The notes below the pieces were generated by a model. The model saw nothing but the letters and a program-made list of their open reading frames with translations. It was not told where the DNA came from and made no database searches. From NCBI GenBank assembly GCA_963717195.1, contig CAVQVR010000021.1, forward strand, positions 620,001 to 684,000: a DNA stretch of 64,000 nucleotides. The letters are read 5' to 3'. Positions within the stretch are counted from its first letter, which is position 1; each line of letters begins with the position of its first letter. Below, piece by piece: positions 53,995 to 62,951 of the stretch. The stretch comes from JACDAE01 sp963717195 (GTDB lineage Bacteria; Chloroflexota; Ktedonobacteria; Ktedonobacterales; Ktedonobacteraceae). A program made the translations under genes and the position numbers.

Positions 53995-54129
53995 CAAAAA
54001 GCTTGAAAATAGGATCAAGTTGATTGCTCTATGGTGTGCGGATGTTATCACCGCAGTCAAACAAGTTTGAATACATTTTGAAAGGCAGGATAAGGTAAGG
54101 AGCAAAGACGCCACTTACCGTCAAAAAAG

Positions 54130-55065
54130 ATGGATCCAAAAGAACTTTTTATGAACGGTGAGTTCATACCCACCGAAAAAGGCGTCATTTCTGTACGCAC
54201 ACACGCCTTTGCATACGGTACTGCATGCTTTGAAGGTATTCGTGGCTACTGGAACGAGGAAGATCAACAGGTTTATCTGTTCCGTCTGCGCGAACACTAC
54301 GAACGCCTGCTGAATTCGTGTAAAATTCTTAAGATACAGCTCCCCTTTACTGTCGATGAGCTGGTTGATATTAGTATAGAGCTGGTCAGGCGAAATGGCC
54401 AACACGAAGATGTCTACCTGCGACCTGTTGCCTACAAGAATAGTCGCGTGATCGGCGTCCGGCTCCATGATCTGGAAGACCAGTTCCTCCTTACATCGGA
54501 GCCCATGGGCAATTATGTCGAAATCACAGGCTTGCAGTGTGGTGTCTCATCCTGGCGACGCATCGATGACAACGCCTTGCCCGCACGCGCCAAGATCTGC
54601 GGAGGATATGTCAATGCCGCATTTGCAAAGACAGAAGCAATGCAAAACGGCTTTGATGAAGCAATCATGCTCAGTCACGATGGCCACGTTTCTGAGGGCA
54701 GCGCGGAAAATATCTTCCTGGTTATGAATGGTGAACTCGTCACGCCCTCGCCTTCCGAGAATATTCTGCTTGGCATCACACGTGAAACTGTCATGCACCT
54801 TGCACAACGCGAATTCAATCTTGTCACTCGTGAACGCCAGGTGGATCGGACCGAACTTTATGTAGCAGACGAGATTTTCCTTTGTGGAACCGGTGCTCAG
54901 GTCGCTCCCGTTATCTCTGTGGATCGTCGGCCTGTTGGTACTGGAAGCATTGGCCCCATCGGTCAACGCTTGCAGGATCTCTACTTCGATATCGTGCGCG
55001 GTAAGAATCCTACCTACAAAGAATGGTGCACACCCATTTATGCAGAGGTTCCACAGCACAGTTAA
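54130..55065 (+). CDS. ilvE: branched-chain amino acid aminotransferase
   Basis: A 311-residue class-IV PLP enzyme that transfers the amino group of Leu, Ile and Val to 2-oxoglutarate. Landmarks: AFAYGTACFEGIRGYW, ARAKICGGYVNAAFAKTEA (PLP lysine) and EGSAENIFLV, with a C-terminal FLCGTGAQVAPVISVDRRPVG. The start at 54130 or an in-frame ATG at 54151 are both possible; the best AAGGAG is 30 bases upstream, unusually far. D-amino-acid aminotransferases share the fold, but the FEGIRGYW and CGTGAQ text favours IlvE. Confidence 0.9.
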   Translation: MDPKELFMNGEFIPTEKGVISVRTHAFAYGTACFEGIRGYWNEEDQQVYLFRLREHYERLLNSCKILKIQLPFTVDELVDISIELVRRNGQHEDVYLRPVAYKNSRVIGVRLHDLEDQFLLTSEPMGNYVEITGLQCGVSSWRRIDDNALPARAKICGGYVNAAFAKTEAMQNGFDEAIMLSHDGHVSEGSAENIFLVMNGELVTPSPSENILLGITRETVMHLAQREFNLVTRERQVDRTELYVADEIFLCGTGAQVAPVISVDRRPVGTGSIGPIGQRLQDLYFDIVRGKNPTYKEWCTPIYAEVPQHS

Positions 55066-55097
55066 AGGCAAGCTCTCATCTCAACACGTTTCCTTTG

Positions 55098-55162
55098 AGA
55101 AGAACAATTAATACAGGCGGGGATACATTTATTACATCCCCGCCTGTATTAATTGTTCTTCT
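55098..55162. terminator. perfect 27-bp bidirectional terminator
   Basis: Arms of 27 bases (AGAAGAACAATTAATACAGG... and its exact complement) with loop ACATTTATTAC. It ends ilvE and the convergent regulator gene. Its A/T runs give a U-tract on both strands. Confidence 0.85.
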
Positions 55163-55294
55163 GATAAAAGTGTTATGAGGAGAGGAAGATAATCGGGCAT
55201 AATGTAATTATACGGGCGTGACGGGCGCGAAATATTCGGGCCTCTACCCTGGCATAGGGGAATTTTCCGGATGCCCAATGGACTTAACATAGTC

Positions 55295-55675
55295 CTACAA
55301 ACTCGGACCACCCATATACGGTTCAACAACCCTCAACACATCCTCAACTGCAAACGGCTTGGGCATAATACCATTCACACCCAACGACTTCGCTATGGCA
55401 AGGTTATCTATAGCAGACATAAGAATGATGATGTGCTGACTACGTACCTGTGGCTCCTCGTTCAAATGAGCACACACTTCCTGACCATCAATACCGGGCA
55501 TCATTAAGTCCAGAAAAACCAGGTAATTCTCCTCGCCATGCAGCTTTTCGAGGGCCTCACGACCATTCCGTACCACTTCGATGGGATATCCCTCTAAACT
55601 CAGAATATCTATCATCATATCGCGGATGACCGGATCATCGTCAACCACCAGTATGTTATAAGGTTTTTTGCTCAC
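55295..55675 (-). CDS. single-domain response regulator
   Basis: A 126-residue receiver domain without an output domain. The acidic pair is DDDPV, the phospho-acceptor Asp is in FLDLMMPG and the Lys in IMPKPFAVED. GTG start inside the sensor kinase end with GGAGAG upstream, so it is translationally coupled to it. It probably takes phosphate from that kinase. Confidence 0.88.
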   Translation of the reverse strand: MSKKPYNILVVDDDPVIRDMMIDILSLEGYPIEVVRNGREALEKLHGEENYLVFLDLMMPGIDGQEVCAHLNEEPQVRSQHIIILMSAIDNLAIAKSLGVNGIMPKPFAVEDVLRVVEPYMGGPSL

Positions 55676-56654
55676 CTGTTTCCTGCTCTCCTGTCATATT
55701 AGGGGGATTGACACGTGGTAGGTAAAAACTAAATGTAGACCCTTCATTGGGTACACTGCGCTCAAGCCAGAGCTTACCACCCATCGCTTCGGTATAACGA
55801 CGGCAGATGTATAACCCTAATCCAGAACCTCGCACCGGCGTTGTCAGTGAGCGTGGAGCACGTACGAATTTCTCAAAGATTCTTTGCTGGTCCGCTGGAA
55901 GAACTCCCTCGCCCTGGTCCTGTACCCGTATCAGAACGACAGGGGGATTATCCCCTTCGAGCATCGCCGGATCGAACTGGTCATCAGAGAGTAACGATAC
56001 CGCTTCATCGAGAGTCATAGCGGTAGTGGAAAGATAGACATTACTCTCCGGTGACGAGTACTTGACCGCATTTTCAAGTAAATTCGACAATACCTGGCGA
56101 AAACGCATGATATCTGCATTAACCCATAAATCTGGATTAACATCATAGAAGATTTTATGTTCAGCATTAAGCGTCAACATCGTTGATGCAATCTCTACTG
56201 CCGAGAGTACATGGACTGGCTCCATCTCCATTACAAGTTTCTTATCCTCAGCCCCCATTTGTGCAGCTTCAGTCATGCTTGACACAAGATTGATAAGCTG
56301 TTCGGTTGCACCCGCAATCTTGGTTGCAAAACGTAGAATTTGCGGTGGCGAGATGCGTGAACTCTGCCTTCTTAGTAGACTGGAATACCCACTGATCGCG
56401 CTAAGAGGCGTGCGTAGTTCATGCGATGCTGTTACCAGGAACTCATCTTTGAGCTTACTTAGATGTTGTAGTTCAGCGTAGGCTTCCTCTCGCTGTTCAA
56501 AGAGTTGCGCATTACGAATGGCGCTGGTTGCCTGCGCACAGATCGCTAACAACGAGCCAATATCTTTAGGACGGAAGAAATGTGTATCCTTCGGCGTTGG
56601 TACTCCTAGAATGCCTACTAATTCGGCCTGGTAGGACATAGGAATCATCAGCAT
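55656..56654 (-). CDS. sensor histidine kinase core (3' part of a split gene)
   Basis: A 332-residue product. It begins inside a GAF domain (VGILGVPTPKDTHFFRPKDIGSLLAICAQATSAIRNAQLFEQREEAY), then HisKA with FLVTASHELRTPLSAISGYSSLL (phospho-His), and HATPase with FRQVLSNLLENAVKYS, VQDQGEGVLP and GSGLGLYICRRYTEAMGG. The first ATG overlaps the stop of the upstream GAF frame. Read in continuity with that frame it restores a complete GAF domain (see the frameshift finding). Confidence 0.85.
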   Translation of the reverse strand: MLMIPMSYQAELVGILGVPTPKDTHFFRPKDIGSLLAICAQATSAIRNAQLFEQREEAYAELQHLSKLKDEFLVTASHELRTPLSAISGYSSLLRRQSSRISPPQILRFATKIAGATEQLINLVSSMTEAAQMGAEDKKLVMEMEPVHVLSAVEIASTMLTLNAEHKIFYDVNPDLWVNADIMRFRQVLSNLLENAVKYSSPESNVYLSTTAMTLDEAVSLLSDDQFDPAMLEGDNPPVVLIRVQDQGEGVLPADQQRIFEKFVRAPRSLTTPVRGSGLGLYICRRYTEAMGGKLWLERSVPNEGSTFSFYLPRVNPPNMTGEQETGEQKTL

Positions 56655-58333
56655 ATGCTGAATTTGCGTTTCTTGCAGAAAGATGGTGACCGCTTCTCCT
56701 CCCTTTTGGCGAGTTCTTCCAGTTGTGCAGCTTCAAGATAAAAGAAGCCTTCGTTTAATCTCTGTTCTAAAATAGTGTCCTTGATGGGGAAACGGACCAT
56801 ATTGATTAACTCATCAGGTACACTTGTGTTATAGTTTGATGCCAGTGCTGACCGTGCACTTCCATCATCAATCTGACTAATGATGGTTGGAGCATGGATT
56901 GTGTTTGTAATCAGCTCTTCTCTGCTTGCTGAAAGCTGGAAGAATACGCACATATCGACGTTGACCAGGACGGCTACCGATTTAACCAGGTTGTTGAGCA
57001 GTTCTGTTACGTTCAAACCTGAACCTATGGCTTGTAGAGCGCTATTGATGGCCGCGAGTTGGGCTTCACGTTGCTTGGCTTCCTGTAATAGTACACGATC
57101 GCGCTCGTATAATTTGGCATTTTCAATATTTACTGTAACGATCTGTACCATCGTTTCCAGTATCTGTATCTCTGCTGGATGATAGGCATTGGGACGCATA
57201 CTGGTAAGACTGAGAGTTCCAATGACACGGTTGAACATTTTCATTGGGAGCAGCAGGAACGACTCTGCTTGCCTCTGGTCGCCCCATGTCCCTGTGAGCA
57301 ATTCATCATAGTCACTTGCTTTGCGTGGTTCTTGCGCAGGCGAGAAGTGTAGTAACCGCTTTTCTTGTTGTGCCACTTGCCACCAGACGGGGCGCTCCTC
57401 TTTATTTCTGATATGGGGATGTTCAACCAGACCCTCGACGTGCATCCCATTGTACATGGCAAACACGTCAAAAATCTTTTTCATATCGCGATCATAGAGT
57501 GTAAGAAGCATTGAGGAGACATCAACAACTTGCGATACGGAGTTATGAATATTTTTGACGAGTTCCGCCAATGTAACTGAGCTAGGAAATACTGTGCTGA
57601 TCTCCTGTAAACGTTGTAGATACTCGCTGGTGCGATGCTGGGAACGCTGTAAGCGGTCATTTTGCAGGTAGAGAGTGATCTGTTCCGCCTGTATAGCGGC
57701 TTCTCTGCGTTGTTTCTGGTGAAAACCAGCGCCGAGGCCGGAGGTGACCTGGTAAAGTACAATCACACCCAGGATATTTGTTGTACGTTTTCGTCCTCGT
57801 AAATCATCAATGAGTGTTGATTCCTGGATGGGCACAGCCAGGTAGGAGGTGGGTATGATGTCTGTATGCAAAATAGGCACGCAACTGGCACGAAATGCAG
57901 CGTTGAGGTATTCCTCGTGCCGTAAAATAGAAGTTTCGCCTTTAAGCCATGTGTGACCAATTAAATCTTGCCCTATTGCATACGTACTCCCGGGTGCGAA
58001 CAGATCGCTCTGTAGAGGCGAAACATCTTCTAGCTCGTCTCCTTGCGACTCTGTATGGCGTGTGCGCCCCATAGTAGAAGATATACCATTTTCCAGGTGA
58101 AGCGTGAGACGGCGTCGAGGCGCTCTATCGGTTGATGGTACCTGCATATTCAAGCTACGCAAACGTACATGCGCAAGTATCCTCATCTGGTCTATGCTCT
58201 CATCAAGTAATGCAATGCATGCTCCATGAGCTGCAAATTGGATGATCATTTGTCCCAGAAGATGTCTGAGCAGTGACGATGGATATGACTCATCGGCATG
58301 CAACTCAGGCTCTCCCCATGTAGAGGCAGACAT
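56648..58333 (-). CDS. multi-GAF sensor protein (5' part of a split gene)
   Basis: A 561-residue product with about three GAF-like domains (e.g. from LRHLLGQMIIQFAAHGACIALLD; STVFPSSVTLAELVKNIHNSV; AINSALQAIGSGLNVTELLNNLVKSVAVLVNVDMCVFF). The last domain runs well to LEELAKREE (about residue 546), then ends in 15 unrelated residues. Without the shift it would extend into the kinase at 55656-56654, giving about 890 residues. It is a sensor of unknown signal. Confidence 0.78.
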   Translation of the reverse strand: MSASTWGEPELHADESYPSSLLRHLLGQMIIQFAAHGACIALLDESIDQMRILAHVRLRSLNMQVPSTDRAPRRRLTLHLENGISSTMGRTRHTESQGDELEDVSPLQSDLFAPGSTYAIGQDLIGHTWLKGETSILRHEEYLNAAFRASCVPILHTDIIPTSYLAVPIQESTLIDDLRGRKRTTNILGVIVLYQVTSGLGAGFHQKQRREAAIQAEQITLYLQNDRLQRSQHRTSEYLQRLQEISTVFPSSVTLAELVKNIHNSVSQVVDVSSMLLTLYDRDMKKIFDVFAMYNGMHVEGLVEHPHIRNKEERPVWWQVAQQEKRLLHFSPAQEPRKASDYDELLTGTWGDQRQAESFLLLPMKMFNRVIGTLSLTSMRPNAYHPAEIQILETMVQIVTVNIENAKLYERDRVLLQEAKQREAQLAAINSALQAIGSGLNVTELLNNLVKSVAVLVNVDMCVFFQLSASREELITNTIHAPTIISQIDDGSARSALASNYNTSVPDELINMVRFPIKDTILEQRLNEGFFYLEAAQLEELAKREEKRSPSFCKKRKFSIC

Positions 58334-58478
58334 ACACGACCCCTCACATTTCTAGCAGAAGCATCGGAACACATGGACATATTCGTCGGGCTGAAAGCGG
58401 GCATTCACACAACAATTACGTGAGTCTAAGCATATCATACATCCTTGCCATATTCAACTCTACTACCATTGTACCAAT

Positions 58479-58508
58479 TTGACAACGTCCTTACGATAAG
58501 GCTATCAT
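58479..58508 (+). promoter_or_regulatory. promoter of the M16 peptidase gene
   Basis: TTGACA (58479) and TATCAT (58503) are 18 bases apart and lie 68 bases upstream of the ATG. Confidence 0.6.
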
Positions 58509-58575
58509 GATAATATAAACCCATACCTGTACTACAGGAACAGGCCACCCATGCTTGATTAGAGGAGCGAACAAT

Positions 58576-59847
58576 ATGTCAAAATCCACAGCCAACGGTA
58601 CTGTGTTTTATACCCATCGTCTCAATAACGGTTTGCAGATTGTTGGTCAGCCCATGCCTGACTTTGAATCGGTGGCCGTGTCGTATTACGTACACACTGG
58701 CTCGCGCGACGAGAAGGATCCCTCCATTGCCGGCGTCTCACACTTTCTGGAGCATATGGTCTTTAAAGGCACAAAGATGCTTGACTGGCAGGAGATTACG
58801 CTGGCATTCAATAAAATTGGGGCCGAATTGAATGCCTCTACCTCACAGGAGTCGACGATCTACTATGCTCGTGTGCTCGGCGAATACCTGGATCGCGCGG
58901 TAGAGCTGTTAAGCGATATGATGTATCCGCGCCTGGCCGAGAGCGATTTCGAGACTGAAAAAGAAGTGATCGTCAATGAGATTGCTCGCTCCGAGGACCA
59001 GCCTTATAACATTGCCTATCGGCGGATGATGCAGGCCTATTTCGGGGACCATCCCCTGGGACACGATGTCCTGGGATCTCGCGAGAGCATTCGCGGCATG
59101 CATGTTGAGCAGATGCGTGACTACTGGCAAAGCCGTTACGCCGCCAACAACCTGATCCTTTCGGTCGCAGGCAATTTTGATTGGGACCATATCGTGCAAC
59201 TGGCCGAGCAGCATTGTAGTGACTGGCGGCAGGGCGATAGTGGTCGCGATGCCTCGCACTACGAGCCCGCTCATCCCATCAATAATATTATGGTTGATAA
59301 GAAACTGAAGCAGCAGATTATGCTTGTGGCAATGCCCGCAGTAGATGTGAAAGATCCCGATTACTATGCGGCTATGGTGGGAGGAAGCATCCTGGGTGAT
59401 ACCGATGGCTCACGCCTCTACTGGAATGTCTACCAGCGTGGTATAGCCGAATCTGCAAGTGCGGGCATCTGGGCGATGGAGGGAACCGGTATTATGCTGA
59501 TGGAGGCAAATTCGACGCCGGAAGATGCTCCGCGTGTGCTAAAAATGCTCCGCGCAGAACTGGATAATCTGCTGGACGAGGGCGTATTCGAGGATGAACT
59601 GCAGCGTGCAAAGGATAAATGGATCAGCGGCATTGTTCTCAGTAGCGAGTCGACGTTCTCGCGCATGCGCTCACTGGCTAACGATTGGGAAACCGAAGGC
59701 CGCCTGGTAAGTGTTGAGGAAGAGATTGCACGTGTAGAGAAAATAACCGTGGACGATGTGATGCGTGCCCTTCATCGCTTCCCTATGCGGGATAAGCAGG
59801 TTCTTACGGCTCTTGGCCCCTTGAGTGAGGCAGAACTGCTTGCATAA
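58576..59847 (+). CDS. M16-family zinc peptidase (PqqL/MPP type)
   Basis: A 423-residue inverzincin: His56-Phe-Leu-Glu59-His60 plus distal Glu135 (ETEKEVIVNE), 75 residues later. RLNNGLQIV and AVSYYVHTGSRDE are N-terminal landmarks. It is a single-chain processing peptidase, often paired with a second M16 protein in Gram-positives; none is adjacent. ATG at 58576 has GAGGAG eight bases upstream. Confidence 0.92.
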   Translation: MSKSTANGTVFYTHRLNNGLQIVGQPMPDFESVAVSYYVHTGSRDEKDPSIAGVSHFLEHMVFKGTKMLDWQEITLAFNKIGAELNASTSQESTIYYARVLGEYLDRAVELLSDMMYPRLAESDFETEKEVIVNEIARSEDQPYNIAYRRMMQAYFGDHPLGHDVLGSRESIRGMHVEQMRDYWQSRYAANNLILSVAGNFDWDHIVQLAEQHCSDWRQGDSGRDASHYEPAHPINNIMVDKKLKQQIMLVAMPAVDVKDPDYYAAMVGGSILGDTDGSRLYWNVYQRGIAESASAGIWAMEGTGIMLMEANSTPEDAPRVLKMLRAELDNLLDEGVFEDELQRAKDKWISGIVLSSESTFSRMRSLANDWETEGRLVSVEEEIARVEKITVDDVMRALHRFPMRDKQVLTALGPLSEAELLA

Positions 59848-60030
59848 ATAAAACTGTGCGCGTTTGTGTAGAAAAATAGAAAAACGTTTTATACTACATA
59901 AACGCGTATGGTTATTTCCTTTTATTATCTTCCCCGGCTATACAATTTTTAATACAATTTCTATTTGACTACTGTCGGCAAAGATTATATAACAATAACA
60001 GAGTACAATGCTTTTTTGTGAGGTTGCCGT

Positions 60031-61191
60031 ATGAAAAAAAACAATAGTATGTTGCAATTTGCTCGTGTGAAGAAAAGCTGGACGCCAGAATTTGTGAGCG
60101 AAAAAGTTGGCGTAAGCCTTAATACATATATTCGTTGGGAAACAGGTGTACAGACACCTCGCCCTTCATCGCTGAATGCGCTGTGTAAAGTCTTTGAAAT
60201 GTCTCCTTCTGAGCTAGGCTTTGCCGATCAGGGAGGTGATATAGATAAAACAGGCAATGGTGGAGAGGCGCATTCATCTGATGACCAGCTTTCATGTTCC
60301 TCGCCATCGGAGGCTCTGGCACTCTGGTCGTTAGGTATCACTTCCTGTTGGCAACTGTATATGGTTGGAGGGCAGGCCGAGTTGGAACGTTTAGTGCCAA
60401 ATTACCTGGAAAACCTCAATAAGCCAGCCCTTTACCCTGGTCCCCATCAGGCCATAGCTGCTCGTCTCGCTGCACAGGCATATCAACTACTTGCCCTGCT
60501 TGAACTGCAACGAGGAGATTTTGTCGCTGCCCAAAGGGATAGTACTCAGGCGCTGGTCTATAGCCAGCTCGCGAAAGACTGGAACCTCTATGTTGCCGCT
60601 CAACTCCGCCTTGCCGCTATTTTTTCTGTTCGCAAGCGAGTCGGTTCAGCATTGAGCTCCTATAATGATGCATTACACCATATCACAGCTACCAGCGATA
60701 AAATCTCTCCTATTTTGCATAGCTGGATATTTGCCGGCCTTTCAGAGATTCAAGCCTCAATGGGACGCGAGAAGGAGGCGTTACAATTCCTGCAACTGGC
60801 CTTTGCTGTTTTTCCTGATCAGCCAGAAGATGATCCCTGCTACGCGTATACGCTGTGTGATCGTTCATTTCTATATTTGTATGAGGGGCTTATCTTCCTG
60901 CGCCTCGGTCAGCCAAAAGTGGCGTGGGACGCCTTTGCTCAGGTCGACGATTTGAAACCTGCACCGCCCGGAAGAATTCGTGCTCAGTTCCTGCACCGGA
61001 AAGCCTATACTTCCTGCCTCCTCGGCAATATAGTGCAAAGCTGTATCTATCTGGAAGCTGCTGCCAGGGCGGCTCAAGAGATTGAGAGTGATCTTGCCTT
61101 TAGCGAGGTCTACACTCTTTATGAGCATATGCTGTCTCTCTGGGGTCAGGAAGCGCGCGTGAGAGCCCTTGCCCAACTTTTTCAGGAATAA
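60031..61191 (+). CDS. HTH-type regulator with TPR-like domain
   Basis: A 386-residue protein. The N-terminal XRE-like HTH is LQFARVKKSWTPEFVSEKVGVSLNTYIRWETGVQTPRPSSLNALCKVFEMSPSEL. The remaining region is a series of helical pairs (from ALWSLGITSCWQLYMVGGQ onward) resembling TPR repeats, as in peptide-sensing regulators. TGTGAGG lies upstream of the ATG. The target genes are unknown. Confidence 0.8.
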   Translation: MKKNNSMLQFARVKKSWTPEFVSEKVGVSLNTYIRWETGVQTPRPSSLNALCKVFEMSPSELGFADQGGDIDKTGNGGEAHSSDDQLSCSSPSEALALWSLGITSCWQLYMVGGQAELERLVPNYLENLNKPALYPGPHQAIAARLAAQAYQLLALLELQRGDFVAAQRDSTQALVYSQLAKDWNLYVAAQLRLAAIFSVRKRVGSALSSYNDALHHITATSDKISPILHSWIFAGLSEIQASMGREKEALQFLQLAFAVFPDQPEDDPCYAYTLCDRSFLYLYEGLIFLRLGQPKVAWDAFAQVDDLKPAPPGRIRAQFLHRKAYTSCLLGNIVQSCIYLEAAARAAQEIESDLAFSEVYTLYEHMLSLWGQEARVRALAQLFQE

Positions 61192-61343
61192 GAAAGCAAT
61201 AATCAAAGCAAGGTGCAGCAAATAAGTCATGTTCGCGCGTTTCCCTATTGCATCGCACGTCAAAATGCGTTACAATAGCAACGGTCAAGCGCGATGAGTG
61301 TTTGATCTGGTTGTAAGGTATCTTATTGGTACATTACTAAGTA

Positions 61344-62054
61344 GACCGCGTAGCTCAGTGGTAGAGCAATCGACTTTTAAATGTGCGCCACTGCGCTCTA
61401 TGTATCCCTGTTGCGAGGAGCAGCACCACTGAAACCAGAGTGGTTAAAGCACAACTTTACCTGATCCCGAAAGGGAAAAGGGACAGTAGCATGGTTGTAA
61501 AAGTACAGTGAGGGAGAAACTGCTATCCCAAGATGCTGTGCAGCTAGGCCGTATATGGTGAGGATGAGTTTTTCGAACCCAAGACGCGTTGGCTTGTTCG
61601 ATGGTCCATGTCCCGCAGCAATTGGACATGTTCCCGTTTTAGCAATCAGGATTAGAAGGGTTGCTAATGGTTTCAGCGGGAAAACCCCACAACGAGTGGG
61701 AAAACGTCGAAAGGGCACCTACGTACGGACCGGGATATATAGGGAACTGTGGGATCACCTAAGGGATGAACGTCCTATGGTGACGGAGCGTCCATAGTAC
61801 TCAAATGATCAGGGTAATGCCTGGTACACGGGGAAGGGACGCAGGGTAAGTCGCATGTAGACTTCTGGGATGCTAGATAATATGCTAATCGGAAGTAGAC
61901 AGTTGAATTACCTGGAGAGCCGTGTGCATTGAAAGGTGCACGCACGGTTCGGGAAGGGATAGCTGGAAACGTGATAACCACATGTGTTGTGGATAACACG
62001 CGCTGGCTAACTACTTCACTCGATTGGTCGTGGGTTCAAGCCCCACCGCGGTCA
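61344..62054 (+). tRNA. tRNA-Lys (anticodon UUU) interrupted by a group II intron
   Basis: 5' exon 61344-61380: acceptor GACCGCG, D-arm GCTC-AGTGGTA-GAGC, anticodon stem ATCGA and loop CTTTTAA (anticodon TTT). 3' exon 62020-62054: TCGAT completing the anticodon stem, TGGTC variable loop, T-arm GTGGG-TTCAAGC-CCCAC, acceptor CGCGGTC, discriminator A. All stems pair perfectly when the 639 bases between nt 38 and 39 are removed. No CCA is encoded. No other tRNA gene was found in the window. The anticodon loop is that of Escherichia coli tRNA-Lys. Confidence 0.9.
61381..62019 (+). mobile_element. ORF-less group II intron in tRNA-Lys
   Basis: The canonical 5' motif GTGCGCC starts at 61383. Domain V is exactly 34 nt at 61917-61950 (GAGCCGTGTGCATTGAAAGG then TGCACGCACGGTTC), with the AGC triad. 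Domain VI (61953-62019) has GAAG/CTTC at its base, a bulged A62013 seven nt before the 3' end, and pairing of GGATAGC with the opposite GCTAACT. The 3' end is AC. Blocks such as AAACCAGAGTGGTTAAAG and GACTTCTGGGATGCTAG match chloroplast-like (CL, IIB-type) bacterial introns as I remember them. No reverse transcriptase is encoded, so splicing would need a maturase from elsewhere. Confidence 0.88.
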
Positions 62055-62456
62055 TTTTAAATTTCGTAGTCCTTAGCCCATCGTATATTCTTTTCTTGTT
62101 TATTGATTGTAGGGGTCACCCGCAGCATTGCCTGGGTGACCCCTACTTGATCCACCGGCACTAAACTCCTCAAACCATTAGCCCCTATATAACGTTAAAG
62201 AAGTATGATCTCCCAACAGACTACCCGTGAGTTAGAAGTAGACGACCAAATGATACTAACGAGCTAGAAAATTTAGCGAACTTCTTGCGTACTGGTCTTG
62301 TTTGATGACCTGTAACGTGATACACTACTTGCGATAGTCACATCATATGCGACTTACGGTACCTCGACATGCGGTTTCTAGAGAAGAGGATAGCCGTAAT
62401 CAATGGCGATGACAGGAGGCGGTGCTTCTCTTGCTACACAATGGCACCGGTAGAAT
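62055..62456. other. intergenic region, no gene seen
   Basis: About 400 bases between the tRNA and a receiver protein. It includes the palindrome below. No promoter consensus or coding frame could be supported. Confidence 0.45.
62109..62146. repeat. GTAGGGG-family hairpin
   Basis: Perfect 13-bp arms GTAGGGGTCACCC / GGGTGACCCCTAC with a 12-base loop. It is 54 bases downstream of the tRNA and may end its transcript. Confidence 0.7.
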
Positions 62457-62852
62457 TTGACAAAACGGATACTTGTTGTCGATGATAGGAATGAACTCCT
62501 GCACCTGATGCGTCGGGTGTTGGAAGATGAGCAGTACCAGGTCTCTATCTTACAGGAAGGTAGAGATGCTTTTGCACGGATCAAAAGCTCATTGCCGGAT
62601 CTGCTCATCCTTGATCTGAAGCTGGGTGATATGTCCGGGCAGGATATACTCAAACAAATGAAGAGTGATCTTGTTACTGCCGATATTCCTGTAATCGTCT
62701 ATACGGCAGCTGTACTTGAAGCCGAAGAGGTGACCAGGTTAATCGAGGAAAGTCCACAGCACTATAGGGGCGTATGCCTGCTTCGTAAACCATTTGAATT
62801 GACCTCCTTGCTGGACAAGGTAGAAGAATTGCTGGATAAAGCTGAGCATTAA
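62457..62852 (+). CDS. single-domain response regulator
   Basis: A 131-residue receiver protein. The core is RILVVDDRNELLHLMRRVLEDEQYQVSIL, LILDLKLGD (phospho-Asp) and CLLRKPFELTSLLDKVEELL (Lys). DDR replaces the second acidic residue of the usual DDE/DDD, which may weaken metal binding. Start TTG, weak ribosome site. Confidence 0.72.
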   Translation: MTKRILVVDDRNELLHLMRRVLEDEQYQVSILQEGRDAFARIKSSLPDLLILDLKLGDMSGQDILKQMKSDLVTADIPVIVYTAAVLEAEEVTRLIEESPQHYRGVCLLRKPFELTSLLDKVEELLDKAEH

Positions 62853-62951
62853 TAGCTCCGTTATACCTTGCTCTTCAATCTGGTCGGTTCTGGTGTTTTG
62901 TGTTGTAATCTGTCTTTTACTTATTTCAAACGTAAAGAAGGGAGAAACACT

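Noticed and set aside
56690..56712. Programmed -1 ribosomal frameshift in the GAF/kinase locus
   Set aside because: AAAAGGGAGGAG is purine-rich, but no X XXY YYZ heptamer fits the reading frame. A mutation or sequencing error cannot be excluded.
61398..61999. Open frames inside the tRNA-Lys intron on both strands
   Set aside because: They are short, have no reverse-transcriptase or homing-endonuclease motif, and overlap the conserved RNA domains. The intron is treated as ORF-less.
61381..62019. Group I intron as an explanation of the tRNA insertion
   Set aside because: The 34-nt domain V, the bulged A before the 3' end and the GTGCG start are group II features. No group I core elements (P, Q, R, S) or terminal G were noticed.
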